From: Phocaeicola sp.
Lineage (GTDB): Bacteria; Bacteroidota; Bacteroidia; Bacteroidales; Bacteroidaceae
Length of the DNA: 12,954 nt
Assembly: GCA_020026175.1 (NCBI GenBank)
Contig: JAHHQV010000064.1
Location: forward strand, 1 to 12,954
Direction of reading: 5' to 3'
Both the position numbers and the translations under genes were made by a program. This document shows positions 6,620-12,954 of this stretch, piece by piece. The notes beneath the pieces are model-generated. The model was not told where the DNA came from. It saw nothing but the letters and a program-made list of their open reading frames with translations, and ran no database searches. Position 1 is the first letter of the stretch; each line of letters begins with the position of its first letter.

Positions 6620-6646
6620 GGAGTACAGCGGTACTCCTTTTTTTTT
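6620..6646 (+). terminator. Intrinsic terminator or attenuator before CPBP gene
   Basis: GGAGTAC (6620-6626), loop AGCG and GTACTCC (6631-6637) form a perfect 7-bp stem followed immediately by nine T (6638-6646), a classic factor-independent terminator on the plus strand. It lies 37 nt before the CPBP start codon and about 180 nt after nadA, which has its own candidate terminator. No promoter is seen between it and the CPBP gene. Confidence 0.8.
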
Positions 6647-6683
6647 ATCCATAAGTCTGGTTTAATTATTATATGTTCAAAAA

Positions 6684-7478
6684 ATGTTACGCATATTAAA
6701 GTTATTGTTTTTGTACTTAGTTTATCAACTGGTTTTTCTTTATATTTCAACAGGTGTTTATACGATTGTTGAAAACGGTTCTTTATGTGTTTCCGGTATG
6801 GAAGAAAATTCTAAAGACATGATGGTCATAATTGTATCACAATTCTTGTCTACATTGGCATTAGGAGTCCATCTTTTAGCTGGAAAATATGTAAGTATGT
6901 CTGATTTCAATTTACATTCAGAGAAAAAGTTGAAAACATTATTTTATTCAGTGGCATTTATATTGGGTATGAGTATGTGGACTAATTATTTTAGTGAAAT
7001 GATAGATTTTCCTGATTACATGAAAAACGTATTCTTGTTTACAATGAAACATCCTTTAGGTGTATTATCTATTGTTATATTGGCACCTGTTGTAGAAGAG
7101 CTGTTGTTTCGAGGTGCAATTCAGGGATATATGATAAAGAAATACGGCAATCCATATTTCAGCATATTTGTTAGTTCTCTTATTTTCGGATTGATACATG
7201 CCAATCCTGCTCAAATACTTTTTGCCTTTATACTAGGTCTATCATTGGGATGGATGTATTATATTACAGGAAGTCTTATTCCGTCTATACTTATGCATTT
7301 TGTGAACAACGGAAGTGCAGTTCTTCTTTCATTTATATATGAAAATCCTGATACTAGTATTACATCATGTTTTGGTCAAACCGGTGCAGTTTGTATATCT
7401 ATTGCCGGTATTGTCATTTCTCTATTGTCTGTACTTTTTATCAAAAAAGACTTGGTTACTAAAACTATACAGAAATAA
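6684..7478 (+). CDS. CPBP-family intramembrane metalloprotease
   Basis: A 264-residue multi-pass inner-membrane protein with about seven or eight hydrophobic segments. The three CPBP (Abi/CAAX protease-like) motifs are present: EExxxR at E138-E139-R143 (VVEELLFRG), FxxxH at F168-H172 (FGLIHAN), and HxxxN at H205-N209 (HFVNNGS). These residues would form the zinc site and catalytic glutamate. Eukaryotic relatives cut prenylated CAAX proteins; bacterial substrates are mostly unknown, and some members protect against bacteriocins. The ATG at 6684 starts a hydrophobic segment directly. The gene is followed by mutS after 144 nt, but mutS has its own strong promoter. No promoter is visible between the terminator at 6620-6646 and this gene, so expression may depend on read-through. 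Family sure, substrate unknown. Confidence 0.93.
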   Translation: MLRILKLLFLYLVYQLVFLYISTGVYTIVENGSLCVSGMEENSKDMMVIIVSQFLSTLALGVHLLAGKYVSMSDFNLHSEKKLKTLFYSVAFILGMSMWTNYFSEMIDFPDYMKNVFLFTMKHPLGVLSIVILAPVVEELLFRGAIQGYMIKKYGNPYFSIFVSSLIFGLIHANPAQILFAFILGLSLGWMYYITGSLIPSILMHFVNNGSAVLLSFIYENPDTSITSCFGQTGAVCISIAGIVISLLSVLFIKKDLVTKTIQK

Positions 7479-7555
7479 ATCAATTTTTTATATATGACTA
7501 TGTTTGTTGTAAAATTGAATATGATATTTGAAAAGTTTTAAAACTTTATTTTCAC

Positions 7556-7586
7556 TTTGTGCTTCTCTATGTTTGCACTATCTTTG
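7556..7586 (+). promoter_or_regulatory. mutS promoter, near-consensus
   Basis: TTTG (7556-7559), exactly 19 nt, then TATCTTTG (7579-7586) followed by C: a full match to the Bacteroidetes -33/-7 consensus. A second exact -7 word, TATGTTTG, lies 11 nt earlier (7568-7575). The start site should be near 7591, about 30 nt before the GTG of mutS. Confidence 0.8.
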
Positions 7587-7622
7587 CGCAAGTTTTTTAA
7601 TATAAAAAGAAAGGATTTTATA

Positions 7623-10259
7623 GTGGCAAAAGATAGTGAAGTAGTAATGACCCCCATGATGAAGCAGTTCTTCGACTTGAAGTCAAAACATCCTGATGCT
7701 ATAATGCTTTTCAGATGTGGAGATTTCTATGAAACGTATTCGGAAGATGCTGTTGCTGCATCTGAGATATTGGGCATTACCCTTACAAAAAGAGCTAACG
7801 GTCAGGCCAAGAGTATTGAGATGGCAGGATTTCCTCATCATGCCCTTGATACATATCTTCCAAAACTTATAAGGGCTGGTCGTCGTGTTGCCATATGCGA
7901 CCAGCTGGAAGACCCCAAGACAACGAAGAAACTTGTTAAAAGAGGTATTACAGAGCTTGTAACTCCTGGTGTGGCTATAAGTGATAATATGCTTTCTTAT
8001 AAGGAAAATAATTTTCTGGCAGCAGTTCATTTTGGAAAGAACTTGTGTGGTATAGCATTTCTTGATATATCTACCGGCGAATTTATGACAGCTGAAGGAA
8101 ATTTCGACTATATAGACAAGCTTTTAAACAATTTTTCTCCTAAGGAAGTACTTTTCGAGAGAGGAAAGAAAGGGATGTTTGAAGGAAATTTCGGTTCCAG
8201 ATTCTTTACTTTCGAGCTTGATGACTGGGTTTTCACTGAATCCTCGGCAGTGCAGAAACTTCTAAAGCATTTTGAAACAAAGAATCTTAAAGGATTTGGT
8301 GTTGAACATCTTAAAAATGGCGTAATAGCATCTGGTGCAATTCTGCAGTATCTTGATATGACTCAGCATGAACATGTGAGACATATTACTTCTCTTTCAC
8401 GTATTGAAGAAGAGAAATATGTGAGAATTGATAAGTTTACTGCAAGGAGTCTTGAACTTATAGGTAGTATGAACGATGGAGGAACTAGTCTTCTTGATGT
8501 TATAGACCATACCATAAGTCCTATGGGGGCACGTATGCTTAAGAGATGGATTGTTTTTCCTTTGAAGGATATAAAGCCTATAAATCAGAGACTGGATGTA
8601 GTGGAGTATTTCTTTCGTAACCCTGATTTTCGTGATATAGTAGAGGAAAAACTACATCTTATAGGTGATTTGGAGCGAATCGTGTCAAAGGCTGCCGTTG
8701 GTAGGATTTCTCCTCGCGAAGTGGTTCAGCTTAAAATAGCGTTACAAGCTATAGAACCTATAAAACAGGTTTGTATGGAAGCTGATAATGAAAGTTTGAA
8801 GAGAATAGGCGAACAATTGAACTTATGTGTTTCTATACGTGACAAAATTGCCAGAGAAATAAAAAACGATCCTCCTTTATTAATCAACAAGGGGGGGATT
8901 ATAGCCGATGGTGTATCAGATGAACTTGATGAACTTAGAAGAATTTCGTATTCAGGAAAAGACTGCCTGCTTCAGATTCAGCAGAGAGAGAGTGAATTGA
9001 CAGGTATTCCAAGTCTGAAAATAGCTTATAATAATGTTTTCGGATATTATATAGAAGTTAGAAATGCTCATAAGGACAAGGTCCCGTCAGATTGGATAAG
9101 AAAGCAGACTTTAGTTAATGCCGAAAGATATATTACACAGGAACTCAAGGAGTACGAAGAAAAGATTCTTGGTGCTGAAGATAAGATTATTTCTCTTGAA
9201 ACCCGTATATATACAGAACTGGTAATGTCACTTTCAGATTTTATTCCTGCCATACAGATAAACGCTACGCAGATTGCTGTATTGGATTGTCTTCTTTCTT
9301 TTGCTTCTGTTGCAAAGCAGAATGGATATATAAGGCCTGTAATATCTGATGATGAAGTGCTTGATATACGTCAGGGAAGACACCCGGTAATAGAAAAACA
9401 ATTGTCTATCGACGAGAAATATATAGCCAATGATGTTTATCTTGATACTGAGAAACAGCAGATTATAATCATAACAGGACCTAATATGGCTGGTAAGTCC
9501 GCACTTCTGAGGCAAACGGCACTCATAACACTCATGTCGCAAATAGGATGTTTTGTACCGGCAGAGAGTGCCCATATCGGTATAGTAGATAAGATATTTA
9601 CAAGAGTGGGAGCGAGTGACAATATTTCTGTTGGCGAGTCTACTTTTATGGTAGAGATGAACGAAGCTGCCGATATTCTTAATAATCTTTCGCAAAGAAG
9701 TCTGGTTTTGTTTGATGAATTGGGAAGAGGTACTTCTACATATGATGGAATTTCAATAGCATGGGCTATAGTGGAACACATTCATGAAAATCCTAAAGCC
9801 AAGGCACGTACTCTTTTTGCAACTCATTATCATGAATTGAATGAGATGGAGAATACTTATGGTAGGATAAAGAATTATAATGTATCTGTAAAAGAAGTCA
9901 ATAATAAGGTTATATTCTTGCGAAAACTTGAACGTGGAGGAAGTGAGCATTCCTTTGGTATTCATGTGGCTAAAATGGCAGGTATGCCAAAATCTATAGT
10001 GAAACGTGCCGGTGAAATACTGAATCTGCTGGAAAGTGAAAACAGGCAGGCCATATCAGATAAGAACATTACAGAGGAAGTAAAGAAAGGAAAGAAAAAA
10101 TCATTATCTACAAATGATGGTATGCAGCTTAATTTCTTTCAGCTTGACGATCCTGTTCTAAGCCAAATCAGAGATGAAATCATAAATCTTGATATAAATA
10201 ATCTCACTCCTGTTGAAGCACTGAACAAACTTAATGAGATTAAGAAGATTCTTAATTAG
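7623..10259 (+). CDS. mutS: DNA mismatch repair ATPase MutS
   Basis: MutS binds mispaired or looped DNA and, with ATP and MutL, starts mismatch repair. With the start chosen here it is 878 residues, normal for Bacteroidales. The N-terminal mismatch-binding domain carries the wedge Phe-X-Glu at F35-Y36-E37 (GDFYETY). The C-terminal ABC-type ATPase has Walker A GPNMAGKS at 619-626, Walker B with D698-E699 (LFDELGRG), and ATHYHEL further on. The end (LTPVEALNKLNEIKKIL) is the usual MutS tail. I start at GTG 7623-7625: the consensus promoter places the transcript start near 7591, downstream of earlier in-frame TTG/ATG codons; an AAGAAAGGA stretch lies about 8 nt upstream; and Val/Met-Ala-Lys-Asp resembles Prevotella homologues as I recall them. 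ATG 7647 is a possible alternative. No disruption is seen. The gene has its own promoter and hairpin terminator. Confidence 0.97.
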   Translation: MAKDSEVVMTPMMKQFFDLKSKHPDAIMLFRCGDFYETYSEDAVAASEILGITLTKRANGQAKSIEMAGFPHHALDTYLPKLIRAGRRVAICDQLEDPKTTKKLVKRGITELVTPGVAISDNMLSYKENNFLAAVHFGKNLCGIAFLDISTGEFMTAEGNFDYIDKLLNNFSPKEVLFERGKKGMFEGNFGSRFFTFELDDWVFTESSAVQKLLKHFETKNLKGFGVEHLKNGVIASGAILQYLDMTQHEHVRHITSLSRIEEEKYVRIDKFTARSLELIGSMNDGGTSLLDVIDHTISPMGARMLKRWIVFPLKDIKPINQRLDVVEYFFRNPDFRDIVEEKLHLIGDLERIVSKAAVGRISPREVVQLKIALQAIEPIKQVCMEADNESLKRIGEQLNLCVSIRDKIAREIKNDPPLLINKGGIIADGVSDELDELRRISYSGKDCLLQIQQRESELTGIPSLKIAYNNVFGYYIEVRNAHKDKVPSDWIRKQTLVNAERYITQELKEYEEKILGAEDKIISLETRIYTELVMSLSDFIPAIQINATQIAVLDCLLSFASVAKQNGYIRPVISDDEVLDIRQGRHPVIEKQLSIDEKYIANDVYLDTEKQQIIIITGPNMAGKSALLRQTALITLMSQIGCFVPAESAHIGIVDKIFTRVGASDNISVGESTFMVEMNEAADILNNLSQRSLVLFDELGRGTSTYDGISIAWAIVEHIHENPKAKARTLFATHYHELNEMENTYGRIKNYNVSVKEVNNKVIFLRKLERGGSEHSFGIHVAKMAGMPKSIVKRAGEILNLLESENRQAISDKNITEEVKKGKKKSLSTNDGMQLNFFQLDDPVLSQIRDEIINLDINNLTPVEALNKLNEIKKILN

Positions 10260-10354
10260 AAAAGATATTAGAGAAGTAAGTTGTAAATGAATGATAATTC
10301 AACATAGATAATATATTTCATTCATTTCTTTATCATCATGATTGAGATATAAAG

Positions 10355-10407
10355 AGAGCCATAACATTATTCACAGGTTGAGGTGAAGTATGTTATGGCT
10401 CTTTTTT
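10355..10407 (+). terminator. Terminator between mutS and the lipoprotein gene
   Basis: AGAGCCATAACAT (10355-10367) and its complement (10390-10402) make a perfect 13-bp stem, with an inner TTCAC/GTGAA pairing, followed by six T on the plus strand (10402-10407). It ends the mutS transcript. The minus-strand side also runs into TTTATAT, so it may serve the convergent lipoprotein gene, which stops at 10414. Confidence 0.85.
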
Positions 10408-10413
10408 ATATAT

Positions 10414-11160
10414 TTATTGTATGAAATTTTTTGTTCTGTTTTTTGTCATTTCTGATTTTGTATCTGTACCTTTATTTGTACAATATTCAAATACATGGCT
10501 TTTATCTTCTGTATATGCTTTCCATTTAAGTGTAAGTTTTACAGTTTTTCCTTGAGTGTCAGGAAGCATCTCATTCAATTTGAAAGCTACTAAAGCATCT
10601 GCCACATGTCCGTTTGTATCACCATATGCATTATGTCTGAACTCTACTATATAGTTATCTTTATCTACCACTACAAGGTTTACAAGATGTTTGGTGTTAG
10701 GATTTCCTCCCCAGTCTGTACGGAATCTTAGTGTGAGATAACCGTCTTCTGCTATAGTAACCCAGTCATTTATTATTTCTATAGGGTCATTGCCATACAC
10801 TTTGTCCATCTTTTCCTCTGTAGAGAGTGGCAGTACAGGCTTTTTAGTCAGAATACTGTCCATCCAATTCACATGAACTGCTTTAGAATGACTTCCTGAC
10901 GGCTCTTCTATTTCTTTATAATTCACCAATGCTCTTACTTCTTTTCCATTGTATGGTGGTTCAGATATATTAACTGGAAGCAAGGTTGTCTTATCATCAA
11001 GCTGAAGAAATGGCTTATTGTTTGCATCGGTCTTGACTGTAACCAAAGCATTAGGCATCATTATAGAGTAGTCGTAATCATCGCCTTTCAGGCATGATTG
11101 CATCATTAAGGCACCCATACTAAAGATAACTCCTTTTCTAATTATAGATAATAGTTTCAT
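10414..11160 (-). CDS. NigD-like surface lipoprotein
   Basis: A 248-residue lipoprotein that I assign to the NigD-like family of Bacteroidetes (named after a gene of the nigrescin locus in Prevotella nigrescens; role unproven). A signal peptide with positive start and hydrophobic core ends at Cys23 (MMQSC), a lipobox acceptable for Bacteroidetes. The following LKGDDYD contains a Lys and two Asp right after the Cys, similar to the lipoprotein export signal that places proteins on the cell surface in this phylum. The mature part is about 225 residues, strand-rich, with an N-terminal part (about 35-90) and a C-terminal beta-sandwich-like part (ADGYLTLRFRTDWG around 137-151), as in NigD-like proteins. 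No bacteriocin or immunity gene lies nearby. It is monocistronic here, convergent with mutS and divergent from the lysO pair. The family call is from recognition of sequence features only. Confidence 0.75.
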   Translation of the reverse strand: MKLLSIIRKGVIFSMGALMMQSCLKGDDYDYSIMMPNALVTVKTDANNKPFLQLDDKTTLLPVNISEPPYNGKEVRALVNYKEIEEPSGSHSKAVHVNWMDSILTKKPVLPLSTEEKMDKVYGNDPIEIINDWVTIAEDGYLTLRFRTDWGGNPNTKHLVNLVVVDKDNYIVEFRHNAYGDTNGHVADALVAFKLNEMLPDTQGKTVKLTLKWKAYTEDKSHVFEYCTNKGTDTKSEMTKNRTKNFIQ

Positions 11161-11278
11161 AATAGATAAAATTTTTATGTGTTAACCAATTTGTTCCTGT
11201 CATTAAAATGAGAAATCATACATATTAATGCTTTTGTTTTTGTTAAATAGATTAAAAACAATAGACAGACAAGAAAAT

Positions 11279-11308
11279 ATATTTCATGCATAATTATGTA
11301 TGAAATAT
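11279..11308. repeat. 30-bp palindrome with one mismatch
   Basis: ATATTTCATGCATAA (11279-11293) abuts its inverted copy (11294-11308) with no spacer. Fourteen of 15 pairs match and the exception is G opposite T. It lies about 120 nt upstream of the gene at 11160 and about 100 nt before the lysO promoter. A loop-less palindrome suits a dimeric regulator better than a terminator. Confidence 0.5.
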
Positions 11309-11409
11309 TCTTCTTTAGTACTTAGGTTTTATTTGTAACTTATGAATTATAATCAAAATGGGTATAATTATTTAAAAAAATAAAGGTATAAAATAAAACC
11401 TGTATATTA

Positions 11410-11441
11410 GTTGTAGGTAATTATTTCAGGATGTAATTTTG
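11410..11441 (+). promoter_or_regulatory. Promoter of the lysO pair
   Basis: GTTG (11410-11413), 20 nt, then TAATTTTG (11434-11441) followed by C: an exact -7 element and a -33 element with one mismatch. The start site should be near 11447, leaving a leader of about 190 nt before the ATG at 11640. Confidence 0.6.
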
Positions 11442-11597
11442 CGCAGTTTTTGGTGATAACATATAGTTGGTTTTATGAAATGAAGAAGATTTTATCTGTT
11501 CGTTCTTGGAATTTTATTAATGTGCCTTAGTTGTTGATGTATGTGTAATATTTTACATGGCACTTTATGATATAGATTTTTTATAATTAATATAGTC

Positions 11598-11619
11598 TGA
11601 GAAAAATATTAATTTCTCA
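11598..11619 (+). repeat. Stem-loop just upstream of the first lysO gene
   Basis: TGAGAAA (11598-11604) and TTTCTCA (11613-11619) form a 7-bp stem with an 8-nt loop, ending 20 nt before the ATG at 11640. It may influence translation start or be incidental. Confidence 0.3.
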
Positions 11620-11639
11620 TAAAATTGTACATATTCATT

Positions 11640-11918
11640 ATGTTCGTTTTTATTTCAATCATGTTTGGTGGCGCATTGATAGGTTATTTGTTGCGTAATA
11701 AGAAAAGCATAAGCAAAGTAGGCAATCTCATTTCTGTTTTAGTTTGTCTTTTATTATATATGCTTGGTCTTTCAATAGGTTCTAATAAATTTCTGCTGGA
11801 AAATCTCAGCACATTTTGTTGCCAGGCTGCATTTATAGCTTCTATGAGTATTGTAGGAAGTTTGTTGGCTTCTTGGTTTGTCGTTAATAAAGTTTTTAAA
11901 GCTGAGAAAAAAAAATGA
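11640..11918 (+). CDS. LysO-family N-terminal half, small membrane protein
   Basis: A 92-residue membrane protein matching the N-terminal part of the LysO (YbjE, Lys_export) lysine exporter. It has three hydrophobic segments (about 1-18, 29-48, 58-80) and a basic cytoplasmic-looking tail ending in KAEKKK. The first segment runs FGGALIGYLLR, and LGLSIGSN near 47-54 matches the family pattern; a similar IGISLGSN recurs in the next gene, consistent with an internally repeated transporter. I start at ATG 11640. An in-frame TTG at 11625 is less likely. The stop overlaps the start of the next gene (ATGA, 11915-11918), so the two are translationally coupled and probably form one transporter. E. coli LysO is a single longer chain; a two-gene form is known in other bacteria including Bacteroides. 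Confidence 0.8.
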   Translation: MFVFISIMFGGALIGYLLRNKKSISKVGNLISVLVCLLLYMLGLSIGSNKFLLENLSTFCCQAAFIASMSIVGSLLASWFVVNKVFKAEKKK

Positions 11919-12535
11919 AAACAAGTATTATTATTTTCGTTTGTTTTATTTTGGGATGTCTGAATGGTGTATATAGCAACATCGATATAGATATTCATGG
12001 TATCACTATTATCATATTATATAGTTTGATGCTACTTATAGGTATAAGTTTGGGGAGCAACAGAGAACTGGCAGAAATAAAATCACAGTTGAGTTTCAAA
12101 ATGTTGATTGTTCCTTTTTCTACCGTTATTGGTACTTTTATTTTTTCCGCTTTGGCAGGTCTTATATTAAGTCAATGGAGTGTGTTTGACTGTATGGCTG
12201 TAGGTAGTGGATTTGCTTATTATTCTCTGTCTTCAGTATTGATAACACAACTCAAGGAACCGAGTCTTGGTGTTCAGCTTGCAACTGAGCTCGGTACTAT
12301 AGCTCTGTTAGCAAATATTTTTAGAGAAATGACTGCTTTATTGGGAGCTCCTTTTATATACAGGATATTTGGTAAATATGCTCCTATTTCTGCTGCAGGT
12401 GTTACTTCTACAGATATATTGTTGCCTTCTATAGTGAGATATTCGGGAAAAGAAGTTATTCCGATAGCTGTTTTGCATGGATTGCTTATTAATGTAAGTG
12501 TTCCGTTTTTTGTATCGTTCTTCTGTAAAATGTAA
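11915..12535 (+). CDS. lysO: LysO-family lysine exporter, large subunit
   Basis: A 206-residue polytopic inner-membrane protein matching the main part of LysO (YbjE), which exports L-lysine and the toxic analogue thialysine in E. coli. About seven or eight hydrophobic segments are visible. Family landmarks are IGISLGSNREL near 42-52, GSGFAYYSLSSVLI near 97-110, NIFREMTALLGAP near 134-146, and GVTSTDILLPS near 162-172. E138 and D167 lie in the two segments where E. coli LysO has intramembrane acidic residues reported, from memory, to be needed for transport. It starts at ATG 11915 inside the end of the preceding small gene. Two hairpins follow the stop. Lysine-responsive control is plausible, but I see no L-box riboswitch in the leader of the pair. 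Substrate is inferred from family. Confidence 0.85.
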   Translation: MKTSIIIFVCFILGCLNGVYSNIDIDIHGITIIILYSLMLLIGISLGSNRELAEIKSQLSFKMLIVPFSTVIGTFIFSALAGLILSQWSVFDCMAVGSGFAYYSLSSVLITQLKEPSLGVQLATELGTIALLANIFREMTALLGAPFIYRIFGKYAPISAAGVTSTDILLPSIVRYSGKEVIPIAVLHGLLINVSVPFFVSFFCKM

Positions 12536-12555
12536 AAAGAGACAATATCCAACTT

Positions 12556-12594
12556 ACTATACTTCCTATAGTGTAAATTGTAGGGAAGTATGGT
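12556..12594 (+). repeat. First hairpin after lysO
   Basis: ACTATACTTCC (12556-12566) pairs with GGAAGTATGGT (12584-12594) over 11 bp with one G-T pair, 20 nt after the lysO stop. No T-tract follows, so it may stabilise the mRNA end rather than terminate. Confidence 0.45.
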
Positions 12595-12605
12595 TATAAT
12601 ACAAT

Positions 12606-12650
12606 AGCGTATAAGCGATTTTAAGATTTGATTAAAATCACTTATACGCT
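12606..12650 (+). terminator. lysO operon terminator hairpin
   Basis: Two 19-nt arms (12606-12624 and 12632-12650, core AGCGTATAAG) pair with a single C/A mismatch around a 7-nt loop, followed by TATTTTATT on the plus strand. This long stem with a weak T-rich end resembles the other gene ends in the window. Confidence 0.7.
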
Positions 12651-12753
12651 TATTTTATTCCACACATGTTTAATAGGAAATGGTATGTAGATTAGATATT
12701 TGTTTTATATAACTGTCACTAATGTGTCAAGGTAGGGCGGCTTTTTATGAGAA

Positions 12754-12789
12754 AAAAATCCCTTGAAATTTTACTTCCAAGGGATTTTT
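12754..12789 (-). terminator. Terminator of the tRNA-Asp operon
   Basis: AAAAATCCCTTG (12754-12765) and CAAGGGATTTTT (12778-12789) form a perfect 12-bp stem with a 12-nt loop, 7 nt past the end of the first tRNA. On the minus strand the stem runs into seven T (12758-12752). It ends the leftward tRNA transcript. Confidence 0.85.
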
Positions 12790-12796
12790 AATCAGT

Positions 12797-12873
12797 TGGC
12801 GGTGCGTACGGGACTCGAACCCGTGACCCCATGCGTGACAGGCATGTATTCTAACCAACTGAACTAACGCACC
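12797..12873 (-). tRNA. tRNA-Asp (GTC anticodon)
   Basis: Read on the minus strand, a complete 77-nt cloverleaf with encoded 3' CCA: acceptor stem GGTGCGT/ACGCACC, D-loop AGTTGG, anticodon loop CTGTCAC with anticodon GTC, T-arm GGGTTCGAGTCCC. The discriminator is G73, which together with the GTC anticodon is an identity element for aspartyl-tRNA synthetase. A terminator follows closely and a second identical copy lies upstream on the same strand. Confidence 0.97.
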
Positions 12874-12902
12874 AATTTACTTTTACAGTATTGCTTTTTA
12901 GT

Positions 12903-12954
12903 TGGCGGTGCGTACGGGACTCGAACCCGTGACCCCATGCGTGACAGGCATGTA
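12903..12954 (-). tRNA. Second tRNA-Asp (GTC), cut by the window end
   Basis: The 3' 52 nt of a second tRNA-Asp on the minus strand, from the encoded CCA through the T-arm and anticodon loop (GTC), identical to 12797-12848. The 5' part lies beyond the window. The spacer to the first copy is 29 nt, so both are probably processed from one transcript. Confidence 0.95.

Larger units (their letters stand above)
11161..11624. other. Divergent intergenic region, lipoprotein/lysO
   Basis: A 464-nt A+T-rich gap. It holds a 30-bp near-perfect palindrome (11279-11308), a plus-strand promoter (11410-11441), and a leader of about 180 nt ending in a small stem-loop (11598-11619) before the first lysO gene. 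The leader contains a possible 16-codon reading frame (11480-11530, MKKILSVRSWNFINVP) with no lysine cluster or other sign of an attenuation peptide. I see no clear promoter for the lipoprotein gene. Confidence 0.6.

Noticed and set aside
9234..9695. Minus-strand open frame of 153 codons within mutS
   Set aside because: It overlaps the Walker A region of mutS and has no recognisable features.
6684..10259. CPBP protease and mutS as a defence system
   Set aside because: Some CPBP proteins are called abortive-infection proteins, but mutS has its own promoter and both look like conserved chromosomal genes with no defence genes beside them.
11480..11530. 16-residue leader peptide before the lysO genes
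   Set aside because: It has only two lysine codons and no overlapping terminator/antiterminator structure, so there is no case for attenuation.

Overview
The window is AT-rich (about one third G+C by eye). It appears to be chromosomal DNA from a Bacteroidales bacterium, with Prevotellaceae/Bacteroidaceae the best guess. Evidence: promoters follow the Bacteroidetes -33/-7 pattern (TTTG, 19-21 nt, TAnnTTTG); Shine-Dalgarno sites are mostly absent; and the gene families are typical of the order (a helix-hairpin-helix plus predicted beta-barrel protein, a DUF4294 protein, a NigD-like lipoprotein, and LysO split over two genes). The MutS N-terminus resembles Prevotella/Bacteroides MutS as I remember it. 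I see no transposase, integrase, CRISPR array or phage gene.

Layout. 1-532: AT-rich non-coding DNA with leftward -7 boxes, so a gene probably starts just left of the window. 533-3501 (minus): a COG0731-type radical SAM protein and a secreted helix-hairpin-helix/barrel protein. 3580-4173 (plus): an exported DUF4294 protein. 4386-4940 (minus): a SPOUT/TrmH-family RNA methyltransferase, convergent with DUF4294 across a long hairpin. 4941-5449: a divergent promoter region. 5450-6439 (plus): nadA. 6508-6646: a compact regulatory block of nadA terminator, new promoter and second intrinsic terminator. 6684-7478: a CPBP membrane protease. 7623-10259: mutS, with a textbook promoter. 10414-11160 (minus): a NigD-like lipoprotein, convergent with mutS across a hairpin terminator. 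11640-12535 (plus): the two overlapping lysO-type genes. 12797-12954 (minus): two tandem tRNA-Asp(GTC) genes, the second cut by the window end.

The genes look like housekeeping and envelope functions in many short transcription units: NAD synthesis, mismatch repair, RNA methylation, lysine export, tRNA-Asp, secreted or surface proteins. Only the two lysO genes overlap like a true operon. Most units end in long hairpins and start from recognisable -7 boxes.

The most unusual signals are at DNA level. First, ten exact copies of the 9-mer TTATCAACA, in both orientations, lie between 720 and 4186, and I found none elsewhere. It differs by one base from the classical DnaA box TTATCCACA. Second, the promoter-terminator cassette at 6545-6646 lies just ahead of the protease gene and could be an attenuator or encode a small RNA. 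I found no clear evidence of a wholly new multi-gene system.
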